DNA from: Sphingomonas rubra
Lineage (GTDB): Bacteria; Pseudomonadota; Alphaproteobacteria; Sphingomonadales; Sphingomonadaceae
Direction: 5' to 3'
Length of the DNA stretch: 64,000 nt
Assembly (NCBI RefSeq): GCF_900115745.1
Contig: NZ_FOXP01000006.1
Coordinates: 163,501 to 227,500 of the forward strand
Program-made: the position numbers and the translations under genes
The notes under the pieces: generated by a model
The model's input: only the letters and a program-made list of their open reading frames with translations
Database searches by the model: none
Told to the model about the DNA's origin: nothing
Part shown: piece by piece, positions 25,742 to 33,787 of the stretch
How the letters are laid out: each line of letters starts with the position of its first letter
Position numbering within the stretch: the first letter of the stretch is position 1

Positions 25742-26446
25742 ATGATCGCCGCTACCAAACCGATGTTCGACTGGATGCCGTCGAACCAGGACGAACTCGC
25801 CGCCCAACTCCACCAGCGCGTCGCCGAAGCGTCTTTCCCCTGCGTCGGTGCCAAGGCCGCGCTGGCCAAGGGCACGCTGGAGGTGCTTGCCGCCCGCGAC
25901 CTGACCAGCGCCTGGGACGATCTGCGTATCCACGACCGTCTGCTGCACTTCGCCGCCGCCTACCGGGCCAAGCCGGAACTCTATCGCAGCCTCGCGGTCG
26001 TCTTCGACACGCCCCTGGCGCTGTCCGAGGCAGAGTTCGAGCGACTGCTCTGGACCCGCGTCCAGTCGCTGTCGGACAAGGACGTGTGGCGCGGCCAGCA
26101 CTATGACGACAGCGTCAGCGCCGATCCGGACGACCCGCATTTCTCGCTGTCGTTCGGCGGCGAGGCGTTCTTCGTGGTCGGCCTCCACCCCAATGCCAGC
26201 CGCCCCGCGCGCCGCTTTCCCAATCCGGTGATGGTCTTCAACCTCCACGACCAGTTCGAGATCCTGCGCGCGCAGGGCAAGTACGAGAGGATGCGCGAGA
26301 AGATCATGGTCCGCGACGAGGCGATCGCCGGCTCGCGCAATCCCATGCTCCAGCGCCACGGGGAGGCGAGCGAGGCACGTCAATATTCCGGTCGCGCCGT
26401 CGACGCCGACTGGCGCTGCCCCTTCCACTACAAGGGCGCCGAATGA
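25742..26446 (+). CDS. YqcI/YcgG (GntA-like) heme-dependent N-hydroxylase family protein
   Basis: The protein (234 residues from ATG 25742) matches the YqcI/YcgG family through FFVVGLHPNASRPARRFP, NPVMVFNLHDQFE and the C-terminal CPFH segment DWRCPFHYK. Characterised members such as GntA are heme-dependent oxygenases that N-hydroxylate guanidino or amino groups. It overlaps by 4 bp a DUF1989 gene, a family that includes carboxyguanidine deiminase subunits. A joint role in handling a guanidino or amine compound is an inference. The start is uncertain: GTG at 25712 or ATG at 25763 are possible. Confidence 0.8.
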   Translation: MIAATKPMFDWMPSNQDELAAQLHQRVAEASFPCVGAKAALAKGTLEVLAARDLTSAWDDLRIHDRLLHFAAAYRAKPELYRSLAVVFDTPLALSEAEFERLLWTRVQSLSDKDVWRGQHYDDSVSADPDDPHFSLSFGGEAFFVVGLHPNASRPARRFPNPVMVFNLHDQFEILRAQGKYERMREKIMVRDEAIAGSRNPMLQRHGEASEARQYSGRAVDADWRCPFHYKGAE

Positions 26447-27051
26447 CCCCGCGAACGAACGACACGATCGAGATCTCGGAGCGTAGCGGCACCGCGTTCC
26501 GCCTGTCGAAAGGTGATCGCCTGATCGTGATCGACCCGCGCGGCGAGCAGGTCGCCGACCTCCTCGCCTTCAACGCCGAGGATCTGGACGAGGTGATCTC
26601 GTCGGGACGCACGCTCGACTATGCGGAGACGATCTACCTGACGGCCGGGCACAAGCTCTATTCCAACCGCTCCAACGTCCTGCTGACGATCGAGGAGGAT
26701 ACGGTAGGTCGTCACGACTTCCTGCTGACGCCGTGTTCCACGGCGACCTTTGACCATTTCTACCCGACACTGCCCCGCCACCGCGGCTGCTTCGGCAATC
26801 TGGCCGCCGCGCTGGAGCCCTACGGCATCGCGCCCGACCGCATCCCGGTCGCGTTCAACTGTTTCATGAACGTGCCCGTCGACGGCGAGACGGGCAAGCT
26901 CCGCGTCCTCCCCCCGATCAGCAAGGCCGGCGACCGCATCGTTTTCCGCGCCGAGCGGGACCTGGTGATCGGGTTGACGGCGTGTTCCGCACCCGACTCG
27001 AACGGCGGGACGTTCAAGCCGATCCACTACCGGATAGAGCCGGCCGGCTGA
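26443..27051 (+). CDS. DUF1989 / urea carboxylase-associated family protein
   Basis: The 202-residue protein carries the DUF1989 pattern: GDRLIVIDPRGEQVADL, SSGRTLDYAETIYLTAGHKLYSNRSN, DFLLTPCS and PVAFNCFMNVPV. DUF1989 proteins accompany urea and guanidine carboxylases; two of them form carboxyguanidine deiminase. Cysteines in LTPCST, RGCFGN and FNCFMN may bind metal. The start ATG overlaps the stop of the YqcI/YcgG gene, so the two are co-translated. No urea carboxylase is in the window, so the substrate remains open. Confidence 0.85.
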   Translation: MTPRTNDTIEISERSGTAFRLSKGDRLIVIDPRGEQVADLLAFNAEDLDEVISSGRTLDYAETIYLTAGHKLYSNRSNVLLTIEEDTVGRHDFLLTPCSTATFDHFYPTLPRHRGCFGNLAAALEPYGIAPDRIPVAFNCFMNVPVDGETGKLRVLPPISKAGDRIVFRAERDLVIGLTACSAPDSNGGTFKPIHYRIEPAG

Positions 27052-27089
27052 CGATTGCGGATTGCCGGGTTCGCGCCTACCCTGCGGCC

Positions 27090-27461
27090 ATGATGCTGCT
27101 GTCGCTCACCTTGCTGCAAGCGGCGTCATCGGTCCACTCCGAGGCGTTCGACCTCGCGGCGGTCGGCTTGCCCGACGTGCAGCGCCGTTGTTCCGCTGCC
27201 GCCGATGAAGTCGTGGTATGCGGCCGACGGGACGAACGGTATCGACTGCCGCTGCCATCCGAACGGGACGACGCTGCGACCGTGCATCGTGACGACACCG
27301 GCATGGCACCGCTGACCTCCGCGGCGCCATGCGGCATCTTCGCCGGTCAGCGCCGCTGCAACAAGGCGGAGGCATCCGCCTACGGCTATGGCGACGGGCG
27401 CGATCCGATCACCCTGCTGACGAAGCTGGGGCGCATCGCCGCCGGAGCCGACGGCGAGTAG
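27090..27461 (+). CDS. Secreted hypothetical protein
   Basis: The 123-residue product begins MMLLSLTLLQAASSVHSE, a short signal peptide, followed by a mature part with four cysteines (RRCSAA, VVCGRR, APCGIF, RRCNKA) that could form two disulfides. EVVVCGRRDERYRLP is a pattern seen in small exported sphingomonad proteins of unknown function. The start at the first ATG of ATGATG (27090) gives the signal peptide. It lies 38 bp after the DUF1989 gene on the same strand. Confidence 0.65.
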   Translation: MMLLSLTLLQAASSVHSEAFDLAAVGLPDVQRRCSAAADEVVVCGRRDERYRLPLPSERDDAATVHRDDTGMAPLTSAAPCGIFAGQRRCNKAEASAYGYGDGRDPITLLTKLGRIAAGADGE

Positions 27462-27479
27462 GAGTTGTGGTCCCGGCCG

Positions 27480-28136
27480 CTATTTGATCGGCGAGCGCGG
27501 GTCCAACCGCATGTCGAGGTAATTGTCTACCGACCGCATCAGGTCCGGCATCTCGTGCTCGAAGAAGTGGTTCGCCTTGGGGATCGTGTCGTGATGGATG
27601 GTGATGTGCTTCTGCGTGCGCAGCTTATCGACGAGCTTCTGCGTCGCGGCGGGCGTCACCACCTCGTCCTGCTCGCCCTGGATGATGATGCCTGACGATG
27701 GGCAGGGCGCGAGGAAGGTGAAGTCGAACATGTTGGCGGGCGGCGCCACCGAGATGAAGCCGCGGATTTCCGGCCGGCGCATCAGCAACTGCATGCCGAT
27801 CCACGCGCCGAAACCGAACCCCGCCACCCAGGTCGTCGACGCCTCCGGGTGGAAGCTCTGTACCCAGTCGAGCGCCGAGGCCGCGTCGGAGAGTTCGCCG
27901 ACGCCGTTGTCGAACACGCCCTGGCTCTTGCCGACGCCGCGGAAGTTGAAGCGCAGCGTCGCGAAGCCGCGCCGCTGGAACGTCTTGTAGAGCTCCTGCA
28001 CGATCCGGTTGTTCATCGTCCCGCCCGACGAGGGGTGGGGATGCAGGATCATCGCGACCGGCGCCCGCGGCCGAGGTGCGGGGATGAACCGACCTTCGAG
28101 GCGACCCTCGGGGCCGGGGAAGATGACTTCGGGCAT
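27480..28136 (-). CDS. Alpha/beta hydrolase (dienelactone-hydrolase-like)
   Basis: The 218-residue protein shows an alpha/beta hydrolase fold: LHPHPSSGGTMNN near the oxyanion region, FNFRGVGKSQGVFD, WVAGFGFGAWIG at the nucleophile elbow and KANHFFEHEM with the catalytic His. The elbow reads GFGFG, lacking the usual Ser in G-x-S-x-G, which many members of this short family share; catalytic activity is therefore doubtful. It is convergent with the secreted protein gene and diverges from the cysteine desulfurase gene. Confidence 0.8.
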   Translation of the reverse strand: MPEVIFPGPEGRLEGRFIPAPRPRAPVAMILHPHPSSGGTMNNRIVQELYKTFQRRGFATLRFNFRGVGKSQGVFDNGVGELSDAASALDWVQSFHPEASTTWVAGFGFGAWIGMQLLMRRPEIRGFISVAPPANMFDFTFLAPCPSSGIIIQGEQDEVVTPAATQKLVDKLRTQKHITIHHDTIPKANHFFEHEMPDLMRSVDNYLDMRLDPRSPIK

Positions 28137-28235
28137 GACGGAACTCGCGAAAGGGCGGCGCTCCCGGTGGAGCACGGAACGTGGCGCGCTATATAGGCGC
28201 GGTCTCCTTTTCCGCAATCGAAACGACCCCCGGCC

Positions 28236-29303
28236 TTGACCCGCATCTATCTCGACCACGCCGCCACCACCCCGATGACGCCCGCCGCGCGCGCCGCCGT
28301 CGCCGAGGGCATGGCGCGCTGGGCCAACCCGTCCAGCCCCCATGCCGAGGGCCGCGCCGCGCGTGCCGCCCTGGAGGCGGCGCGGGGCGAGGTCGCCGCC
28401 GCTTACGGATGGCCCGGCGAGGTGCTGTTCACCAGCGGCGCCAGCGAGTCGCTCGCCCTCGCGCTCGGCCGCTCGATCGCGGGCGGGCGGGTCGCGATGA
28501 GCATGGTGGAGCACGATGCCGTGTTCCGCGCTGCGCCTCCGACCGCCCGCCCCCTCGTTGTCGACGCGCAAGGTCTGCTGAAGGGGGAGAACTGGCCGAC
28601 GCTCCTGGATGCCGAGGGGAAGGCGCTGATCTGCGTTCAATGGGCCAACAGCGAAACGGGAGTGCGCCAGCCGATCGCGGCACTGGCCGAAGCCGCTCAC
28701 GCACTCGGCCATCTGTTGCTGGTGGACGCGGCGCAGATGCCGGCGAGCGACGAACTCGCCGCCCATGCCGACTTCGTTGCCGTGTCCGGCCACAAGCGTG
28801 GTGGCCCGCCCGGCATCGGCGCGCTCCTCGTCCGCGATCTGGCGACGCTAATGCCTACCGGCGGGCAGGAGCGCGGCTACCGCGCCGGTACCGAGAATCT
28901 CCCCGCAATCCTCGGTTTCGCCGCCGCGCTCGCCGAGCCCGAACCCGATCACGCCGCGCTCCGTGCCCGCCTGGACGACGCGATCACCCGCTCTGGGGGT
29001 GAAGTCGTCTCATCCGGCGCGCCGCGCCACCCCGCGATCGGCTCGTATCGGTTGCCCGGCGTTCCCGCGACCACGCAGCTGATCCGCCTCGACATGGCCG
29101 GCTTCGCCGTGTCGGCGGGCAGCGCGTGCAGTTCGGGCAGCATGAAGCCCAGCCACGTTCTCGCCGCGCTCGGCTGGCCGGAGGCGGCGGGGCGAGAGGT
29201 GATCCGCGTCAGCTTCGGCCGTAGCACCAGTTCGGCGGAGGTCGACGCCTTCATCGCCGCGTGGCGGCAGATGGCGCGCGCCACCCGGACCTTCGCGGCA
29301 TGA
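28236..29303 (+). CDS. Cysteine desulfurase-like aminotransferase class V (first copy)
   Basis: The 355-residue PLP enzyme has IYLDHAATTPM, VQWANSETGVRQP, the PLP-lysine segment VSGHKRGGPPGIGAL and the active-site loop SAGSACSSGSMKPSHVL with the persulfide cysteine. This fits IscS/NifS-like desulfurases that pull sulfur from cysteine. HKRGGPPG differs from the common HKIYGPKG. The start TTG at 28236 yields MTRIYLDHAAT. It overlaps the next desulfurase gene by 4 bp, and a ferredoxin gene follows. Confidence 0.85.
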   Translation: MTRIYLDHAATTPMTPAARAAVAEGMARWANPSSPHAEGRAARAALEAARGEVAAAYGWPGEVLFTSGASESLALALGRSIAGGRVAMSMVEHDAVFRAAPPTARPLVVDAQGLLKGENWPTLLDAEGKALICVQWANSETGVRQPIAALAEAAHALGHLLLVDAAQMPASDELAAHADFVAVSGHKRGGPPGIGALLVRDLATLMPTGGQERGYRAGTENLPAILGFAAALAEPEPDHAALRARLDDAITRSGGEVVSSGAPRHPAIGSYRLPGVPATTQLIRLDMAGFAVSAGSACSSGSMKPSHVLAALGWPEAAGREVIRVSFGRSTSSAEVDAFIAAWRQMARATRTFAA

Positions 29304-30370
29304 CCTACCTCGATTACCAGGCGACGACGCCGCTCGATCCGGCCGCGCTCGACGCGATGCTGCCCTGGCTGCGCGACCAGCACGGCAACCCGCACTCGTC
29401 GCATCGCGAGGGCCGCCGCGCCAGGGCGGCGGTCGAGCTGGCGCGCGAACAGGTCGCCGCGCTGCTGCCCGCCGGCGGTCGCGTCATCTTTACCAGCGGG
29501 GCGACCGAGGCGCTGAACTGGGCGATCAAAGGCACGACCGGCGCCATCGTCACGCTGGCGACAGAACACGCCGCGGTGCTCGACACGGTGGCGGCGGAGG
29601 CGGGCAGGGGGCGGTCCGCGACCGTGCTGCCGGTGGACGCGGACGGCCTGATCTCACCGTCGCGCGTCGACGGTGCCGCGACGGAGGGCGGGCTCGTCGC
29701 CGCCATGCTGGTCAACAACGAGATCGGCGTGGTCCAGCCGATCGCCGCGCTGGCCGGGGCCGCGCACGCCGCCGGCGCGCTGTTCCTGTGCGACGCCGTC
29801 CAGGGCTATGGCCGCGTCGCTATCCCCGACACCGTCGACCTCGTCGCCGTCTCCGCGCACAAGATCTACGGGCCCAAGGGTATCGGCGCGCTGTGGGTCC
29901 GCGATGGCGTGCCGCTTCAGCCGCTGCTCCACGGCGGCGACCAGGAGGGGGGGCGCTCGGGCACGCTCAGCCCCGCCCTCTGCGCCGGCTTCGGCGCTGC
30001 CGCACGATTGATGCGCGAGCGCGCGGCGGAGGACGCCGCGCTGGTCGATCGCCTCTGGTGGATCGCCGTCGATCGTCTCGCCGGCTGGACGATCAACGGC
30101 TCGGTCGAGCATCGCTACCACGGCAATCTCAACGTCCGCCGCCCCGGCCTGGACGTCGCCCGACTGATGAGCGACTGCCGCGACGTCGCGTTCTCGGCGG
30201 GCTCCGCCTGCGCCAGCGGCTCGAGCCGCCCCAGCCACGTGCTGCGCGCGCTCAGTCTGTCCGATGCCGGCGCGCGCTCGTCGATCCGCCTCGGCTGGGG
30301 GCGCACCACCGACGAGGCGGCGTTGGCAACCGCGCTCGACCGCCTCGTCGCCGCGGCCGACGCGCAATGA
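29300..30370 (+). CDS. Cysteine desulfurase (second copy)
   Basis: The 356-residue protein begins MTYLDYQATTPLDP and has SGATEALNWAIKG, LVNNEIGVVQP, the PLP-lysine motif SAHKIYGPKGIGALWVR and the catalytic loop SAGSACASGSSRPSHVL. It is the more canonical of two tandem desulfurases. It likely supplies sulfur for Fe-S clusters, tRNA thiolation or molybdenum cofactor; its neighbour ferredoxin favours Fe-S work. The ATG overlaps the stop of the first copy; the start at 29300 is set by that junction. Confidence 0.9.
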   Translation: MTYLDYQATTPLDPAALDAMLPWLRDQHGNPHSSHREGRRARAAVELAREQVAALLPAGGRVIFTSGATEALNWAIKGTTGAIVTLATEHAAVLDTVAAEAGRGRSATVLPVDADGLISPSRVDGAATEGGLVAAMLVNNEIGVVQPIAALAGAAHAAGALFLCDAVQGYGRVAIPDTVDLVAVSAHKIYGPKGIGALWVRDGVPLQPLLHGGDQEGGRSGTLSPALCAGFGAAARLMRERAAEDAALVDRLWWIAVDRLAGWTINGSVEHRYHGNLNVRRPGLDVARLMSDCRDVAFSAGSACASGSSRPSHVLRALSLSDAGARSSIRLGWGRTTDEAALATALDRLVAAADAQ

Positions 30371-30669
30371 TCCGCGTTCGCTTCGAGACCGCGACCGGCA
30401 TCGTCGAGGTGGAGGCGGCGGCGGGCGATCGCCTCCTCGACGTCGCGCAGGCCGCCGGCCAGCCCTTGGAGGGCACGTGCGGCGGGCAACTCGCCTGCGC
30501 CACCTGCCACCTGATCGTCGCGGCCGAGGACTGGTCACGCCTGCCGCCGCCACGCCCCGAGGAGGAGGACATGCTCGACCTCGTCCCCGATGCCGTCCGC
30601 ACCAGCCGCCTGTCCTGCCAGATCCGCCTGACGCCCTCGCTCGACGGCCTTGCCCTGCGGGTGCCGTGA
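30367..30669 (+). CDS. 2Fe-2S ferredoxin (adrenodoxin/Isc type)
   Basis: The 100-residue protein has the vertebrate-type ferredoxin cysteine pattern CGGQLACATC followed by a late RLSCQI, giving the four [2Fe-2S] ligands, and the acidic stretch PRPEEEDMLDLV for partner docking. It overlaps the second desulfurase gene by 4 bp. In Isc-like systems such a ferredoxin donates electrons for cluster assembly, which suits the context; a P450 or other electron carrier role is also possible. Confidence 0.92.
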   Translation: MIRVRFETATGIVEVEAAAGDRLLDVAQAAGQPLEGTCGGQLACATCHLIVAAEDWSRLPPPRPEEEDMLDLVPDAVRTSRLSCQIRLTPSLDGLALRVP

Positions 30670-30792
30670 TCCCTCTCCTCGGCCAAGCTGAAGCCGCGAC
30701 AACGACGGGTTCAGCATCGATCCATCGCCGGGCTTCTACTCCGGCATGGTGCCCGCACGTCCGATGCGGGCGAGGAAGAGGAGCAAGGAGCA

Positions 30793-31113
30793 ATGAAGAT
30801 CACGATGATGGTGGCCGCGGGCCTGCTCGCCGCCGGCACGACGACGGTGACCGCCGCCCCCGCCGAGGCGCAGCGCTACGGCTATGGCTATGGCGGCGGA
30901 CCCGGCTGGCAGGGCGACCGTGGCTGGCGAGGGGATCGCGGCTGGCGCGGCGACCGGCGTGGTTGGCGCGGCGATCGCTGGGACCGGCGCGGACCGCGCT
31001 GGCGCGGCGGCCATCGCTGGAACCGCGGTGCACGCTGGGGCCGTGACGGATATGGCCGGGTGACGTGCCGGACCGGCTATTACGGTCGCGAGTGCTTCCG
31101 CACCTTTCGCTGA
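30793..31113 (+). CDS. Exported Gly/Arg/Trp-rich repeat protein
   Basis: The 106-residue product has a signal peptide ending about APAEAQ and a mature part dominated by repeats of G-x-R-G-W-R-G-D-R (residues about 37-66), then R/W/G-rich sequence and a C-terminal CRTGYYGRECF with a likely disulfide. Such RGW-rich exported proteins are common in sphingomonads but have no known function; binding of nucleic acid, polysaccharide or membrane surface is only a guess from the charge. A GGAGCA site lies just before the ATG. Confidence 0.75.
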   Translation: MKITMMVAAGLLAAGTTTVTAAPAEAQRYGYGYGGGPGWQGDRGWRGDRGWRGDRRGWRGDRWDRRGPRWRGGHRWNRGARWGRDGYGRVTCRTGYYGRECFRTFR

Positions 31114-31163
31114 GCCTTGATCGCAGCCTTGATCCGGGAGCCCGGCTCCGCCATAGGGCGCGC

Positions 31164-31251
31164 GAGAGTCGGGCGGGCGTGGTCGTCGCCAACCCGGTCA
31201 GGTCCGGAAGGAAGCAGCCGCAACGATTCCCCCACGGGTCGTCCGGCTCTC
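31164..31251 (+). ncRNA. ffs: Signal recognition particle RNA, small bacterial (4.5S) type
   Basis: The conserved apical domain GGTCAGGTCCGGAAGGAAGC is present at about 31197-31216 (GGAA tetraloop and the asymmetric and symmetric internal loops). The long stem closes with GAGAG at 31164-31168 pairing with CTCTC at 31247-31251. It binds Ffh for co-translational targeting. Its location immediately upstream of dnaX is common in alphaproteobacteria. Exact ends may extend a few bases. Confidence 0.93.
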
Positions 31252-31474
31252 ACCGCGCAGCGCACATGACGCCGGTAAGTCGGCGCCGAGATGCGCGAGC
31301 GCGGCCGGCGGGAACAGTGCTCCCGTCCGACGACGCGGCTTCGCCGCGGCGCCACCCCGATCCCCGACAATGCTTTCCTCCAAGCCCCGTTCTGTGGCAT
31401 CCGCGCCGCCATGCGCTTTCCGCGAACCTCCACCCGACCGTGCGCGGCCTTCGCTACCGTCGGGGCCCGCTGAC

Positions 31475-33118
31475 GTGGCCGACTCGTTCGATCTTGGCGA
31501 ACCGCCGCAGCCTGCCAAGGCCGAAGCCTACCGCGTCCTGGCGCGCAAGTACCGCCCGCAGACCTTCTCCGAGCTGATCGGCCAGGACGCGATGGTCCAG
31601 ACGCTGGGCAACGCGATCAAGCGCGACCGCCTCGCGCACGCCTTCCTGATGACGGGTGTGCGCGGCGTGGGAAAGACCTCCACCGCCCGCCTGATCGCCA
31701 AGGCGCTCAACTGCGTCGGGCCGGACGGGCAGGGCGGCCCGACGATCGACCCGTGCGGCCAATGCGAGCCATGCCGTGCCATCGCGGAGGGTCGGCACAT
31801 CGACGTGATCGAGATGGACGCCGCGTCGCATACCGGCGTCGACGACGTGCGCGAGATCATCGAGGCATCGCGCTACGCCGCGGTCGCTGCGCGCTTCAAG
31901 ATCTACATCGTGGACGAGGTCCACATGCTCTCCAAGAACGCCTTCAACGCGCTGTTGAAGACGCTGGAGGAGCCCCCCGCGCACGTCAAGTTCCTGTTCG
32001 CCACCACCGAGGTGAACAAGGTCCCCATCACCGTCCTGTCGCGCTGCCAGCGGTTCGACCTGCGTCGCATCACCGCCGAGAAGCTGGCCGCCCACTTCGC
32101 CGCCGTCTGCGAGAAGGAGGGCGTCGTCGCCGAGCCGGAGGCGCTGGCGCTGATCGCGCGCGCGGCGGAGGGCTCCGCGCGCGACGGCCTGTCGATCCTC
32201 GACCAGGCGATCGCGCATGCCGGGCTGGAAGGGCAGGGGGTCGCCGCCGACGCGGTCCGCCAGATGCTCGGCCTGTCGGACCGCGGCGCGGTGCGCGACC
32301 TGTTCGCGCTGCTCCTCGCCGGCGACTCGGCCGCCGCGCTCGCATCGCTGCGCCGCCAATATAATTACGGCGTCGACCCGCAAGCGGTGCTGCGCGCCTT
32401 GCTGGAGACGGTGCACGGCATCACCCTCGCCAAGGTCGGCGCCGGCGAGGACCCCGCACAGGCGCTGGAGGAGCGCGCCGCCCGCACCGACTGGGCGACG
32501 CGCCTGTCCTTTCCCGTTCTTCACCGCCTCTGGCAGTTGATGTTGAAAGGGCATGACGAGGTCGCCCACGCCGTTCTGCCGATCGAGGCGGCGGAGATGG
32601 CGCTGCTGCGCGTCATCCACGCGTCGCAGCTGCCCGATCCCGGCGACCTTGCCCGTCGTCTGGCCGACGGTACCGCGCCGGCCGGGCCTGCGCCGACCTT
32701 GCCCGCCGCGCCGCCGACGCCCGGGCCCGTCGCGCAGGCGCCCGCACTGCCGCCGACCTTCGCCGCCCTCGTCGCGCTGCTCGGCGACAGGACGCACCTG
32801 CTTCTCGCCGAGCGGCTGAAGAATTGCGCCAGCGTCGTCCGTTACGCCCCGCCCGAACTGGTGCTCAGCAATGCCCGGCCGATCCCCGGCGGGATGATGG
32901 ACGAACTCGCCCCCGCGCTGCGCGACACGACGGGTGCCAAATGGACCGTCACGCTGGAGAACGCGCCCGGCGCGCTCACCCTGGTCGAGGCGGCCAAGGC
33001 GGCCGAGACCGCCGAGCGCGACGCCGTGCTCGCAACCCCGCTGGTCCGCGCCGCGTTGGAGGCGTTTCCCGACGCCGTCCTCGAAGGCTGGACGCCCCCG
33101 CAAAGGAACACCGCATGA
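31475..33118 (+). CDS. dnaX: DNA polymerase III subunit gamma/tau
   Basis: DnaX is the ATPase of the clamp loader. The protein has YRVLARKYRPQTFSELIGQ, Walker A GVRGVGKTS, the zinc module with CGQCEPC, Walker B YIVDEVHML, sensor motif and a proline-rich linker before the tau-like C-terminal domain. The GTG at 31475 (547 residues) is preferred; an in-frame ATG at 31370 would add 35 residues of poor quality. No slippery A-run for a shorter gamma form is evident. It overlaps ybaB by 4 bp. Confidence 0.94.
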   Translation: MADSFDLGEPPQPAKAEAYRVLARKYRPQTFSELIGQDAMVQTLGNAIKRDRLAHAFLMTGVRGVGKTSTARLIAKALNCVGPDGQGGPTIDPCGQCEPCRAIAEGRHIDVIEMDAASHTGVDDVREIIEASRYAAVAARFKIYIVDEVHMLSKNAFNALLKTLEEPPAHVKFLFATTEVNKVPITVLSRCQRFDLRRITAEKLAAHFAAVCEKEGVVAEPEALALIARAAEGSARDGLSILDQAIAHAGLEGQGVAADAVRQMLGLSDRGAVRDLFALLLAGDSAAALASLRRQYNYGVDPQAVLRALLETVHGITLAKVGAGEDPAQALEERAARTDWATRLSFPVLHRLWQLMLKGHDEVAHAVLPIEAAEMALLRVIHASQLPDPGDLARRLADGTAPAGPAPTLPAAPPTPGPVAQAPALPPTFAALVALLGDRTHLLLAERLKNCASVVRYAPPELVLSNARPIPGGMMDELAPALRDTTGAKWTVTLENAPGALTLVEAAKAAETAERDAVLATPLVRAALEAFPDAVLEGWTPPQRNTA

Positions 33119-33438
33119 AGAACCTCGATGAGATCCTGGCGATGGCCCAGAACGTTCAGAACGAGCTGCAGAAGGCGCAGGAGAACCTCGACACGATCGA
33201 GGTGGAGGGCGTCTCGGGCGGCGGCCTGGTCAGGGTGAAGGCGACGGCCAAGGGCCGCATCTCGAACATCTCGATCGACGATTCGCTGATGCAGGCGTCC
33301 GAGAAGCAGATGCTGGAAGACCTGCTCGCCGCCGCGTTCAACGACGCCCGCACCAAGGCGGACGCGGTGTCGTCGACCGAGATGTCGAAGATGACGAGCG
33401 GCCTGCCCCTTCCGCCGGGCTTCAAACTGCCGTTCTGA
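33115..33438 (+). CDS. YbaB/EbfC family nucleoid-associated protein
   Basis: The 107-residue protein has a helical N-terminus (MAQNVQNELQKAQENL) and the YbaB beta core GVSGGGLVRVKATAKGRISNISID, ending LPLPPGFKLPF as in alphaproteobacterial members. YbaB proteins are dimers that bind DNA and are usually encoded with dnaX and recR. The ATG overlaps the dnaX stop. recR does not follow here. Confidence 0.95.
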   Translation: MKNLDEILAMAQNVQNELQKAQENLDTIEVEGVSGGGLVRVKATAKGRISNISIDDSLMQASEKQMLEDLLAAAFNDARTKADAVSSTEMSKMTSGLPLPPGFKLPF

Positions 33439-33543
33439 GGCGCTCTTCTTCGTTCGCTGGAGGGGGAGAGCGATCCATTCCGCTCGCGGAACAAATCTCC
33501 TCGACCTGCCGTTGTTGACCGCACGTCATCATAGGAGGATTTC

Positions 33544-33786
33544 GTGGCCGACGAACGTATCACGACCAGCGACATGCCGCCCCATACCACCATCATCGAG
33601 CGGCGCAGCTCCGGCGGAACGGTCCTTCTCGCGGTGGTGCTGCTGATCGCCGTGCTGATCGGCGGCTTCTACCTCTTCTCGCGTCAATCTGCCCAGAACG
33701 GCAAGGATGCCGCGATCACCTCCGCCGCCAAGAGCGTCGGCGGCGCGGCCGACAAGGTAGGCGACGCGGTCGGCGGGGAAAAATAA
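33544..33786 (+). CDS. Small single-pass membrane protein
   Basis: This 80-residue protein has an N-terminal cytoplasmic segment (about 1-26), one membrane helix (VLLAVVLLIAVLIGGFYLF, about 27-45) and an alanine/glycine/lysine-rich tail predicted helical outside. A strong ribosome site AGGAGG sits 5 nt before the GTG at 33544. No family is recognised. It stands between ybaB and the convergent mtgA gene. Confidence 0.65.
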   Translation: MADERITTSDMPPHTTIIERRSSGGTVLLAVVLLIAVLIGGFYLFSRQSAQNGKDAAITSAAKSVGGAADKVGDAVGGEK

Positions 33787-33787
33787 G

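Noticed and set aside
31475..33118. Programmed frameshift in dnaX giving a short gamma form
   Set aside because: No A-rich slippery heptamer with a following hairpin was seen; only the full-length product is supported.
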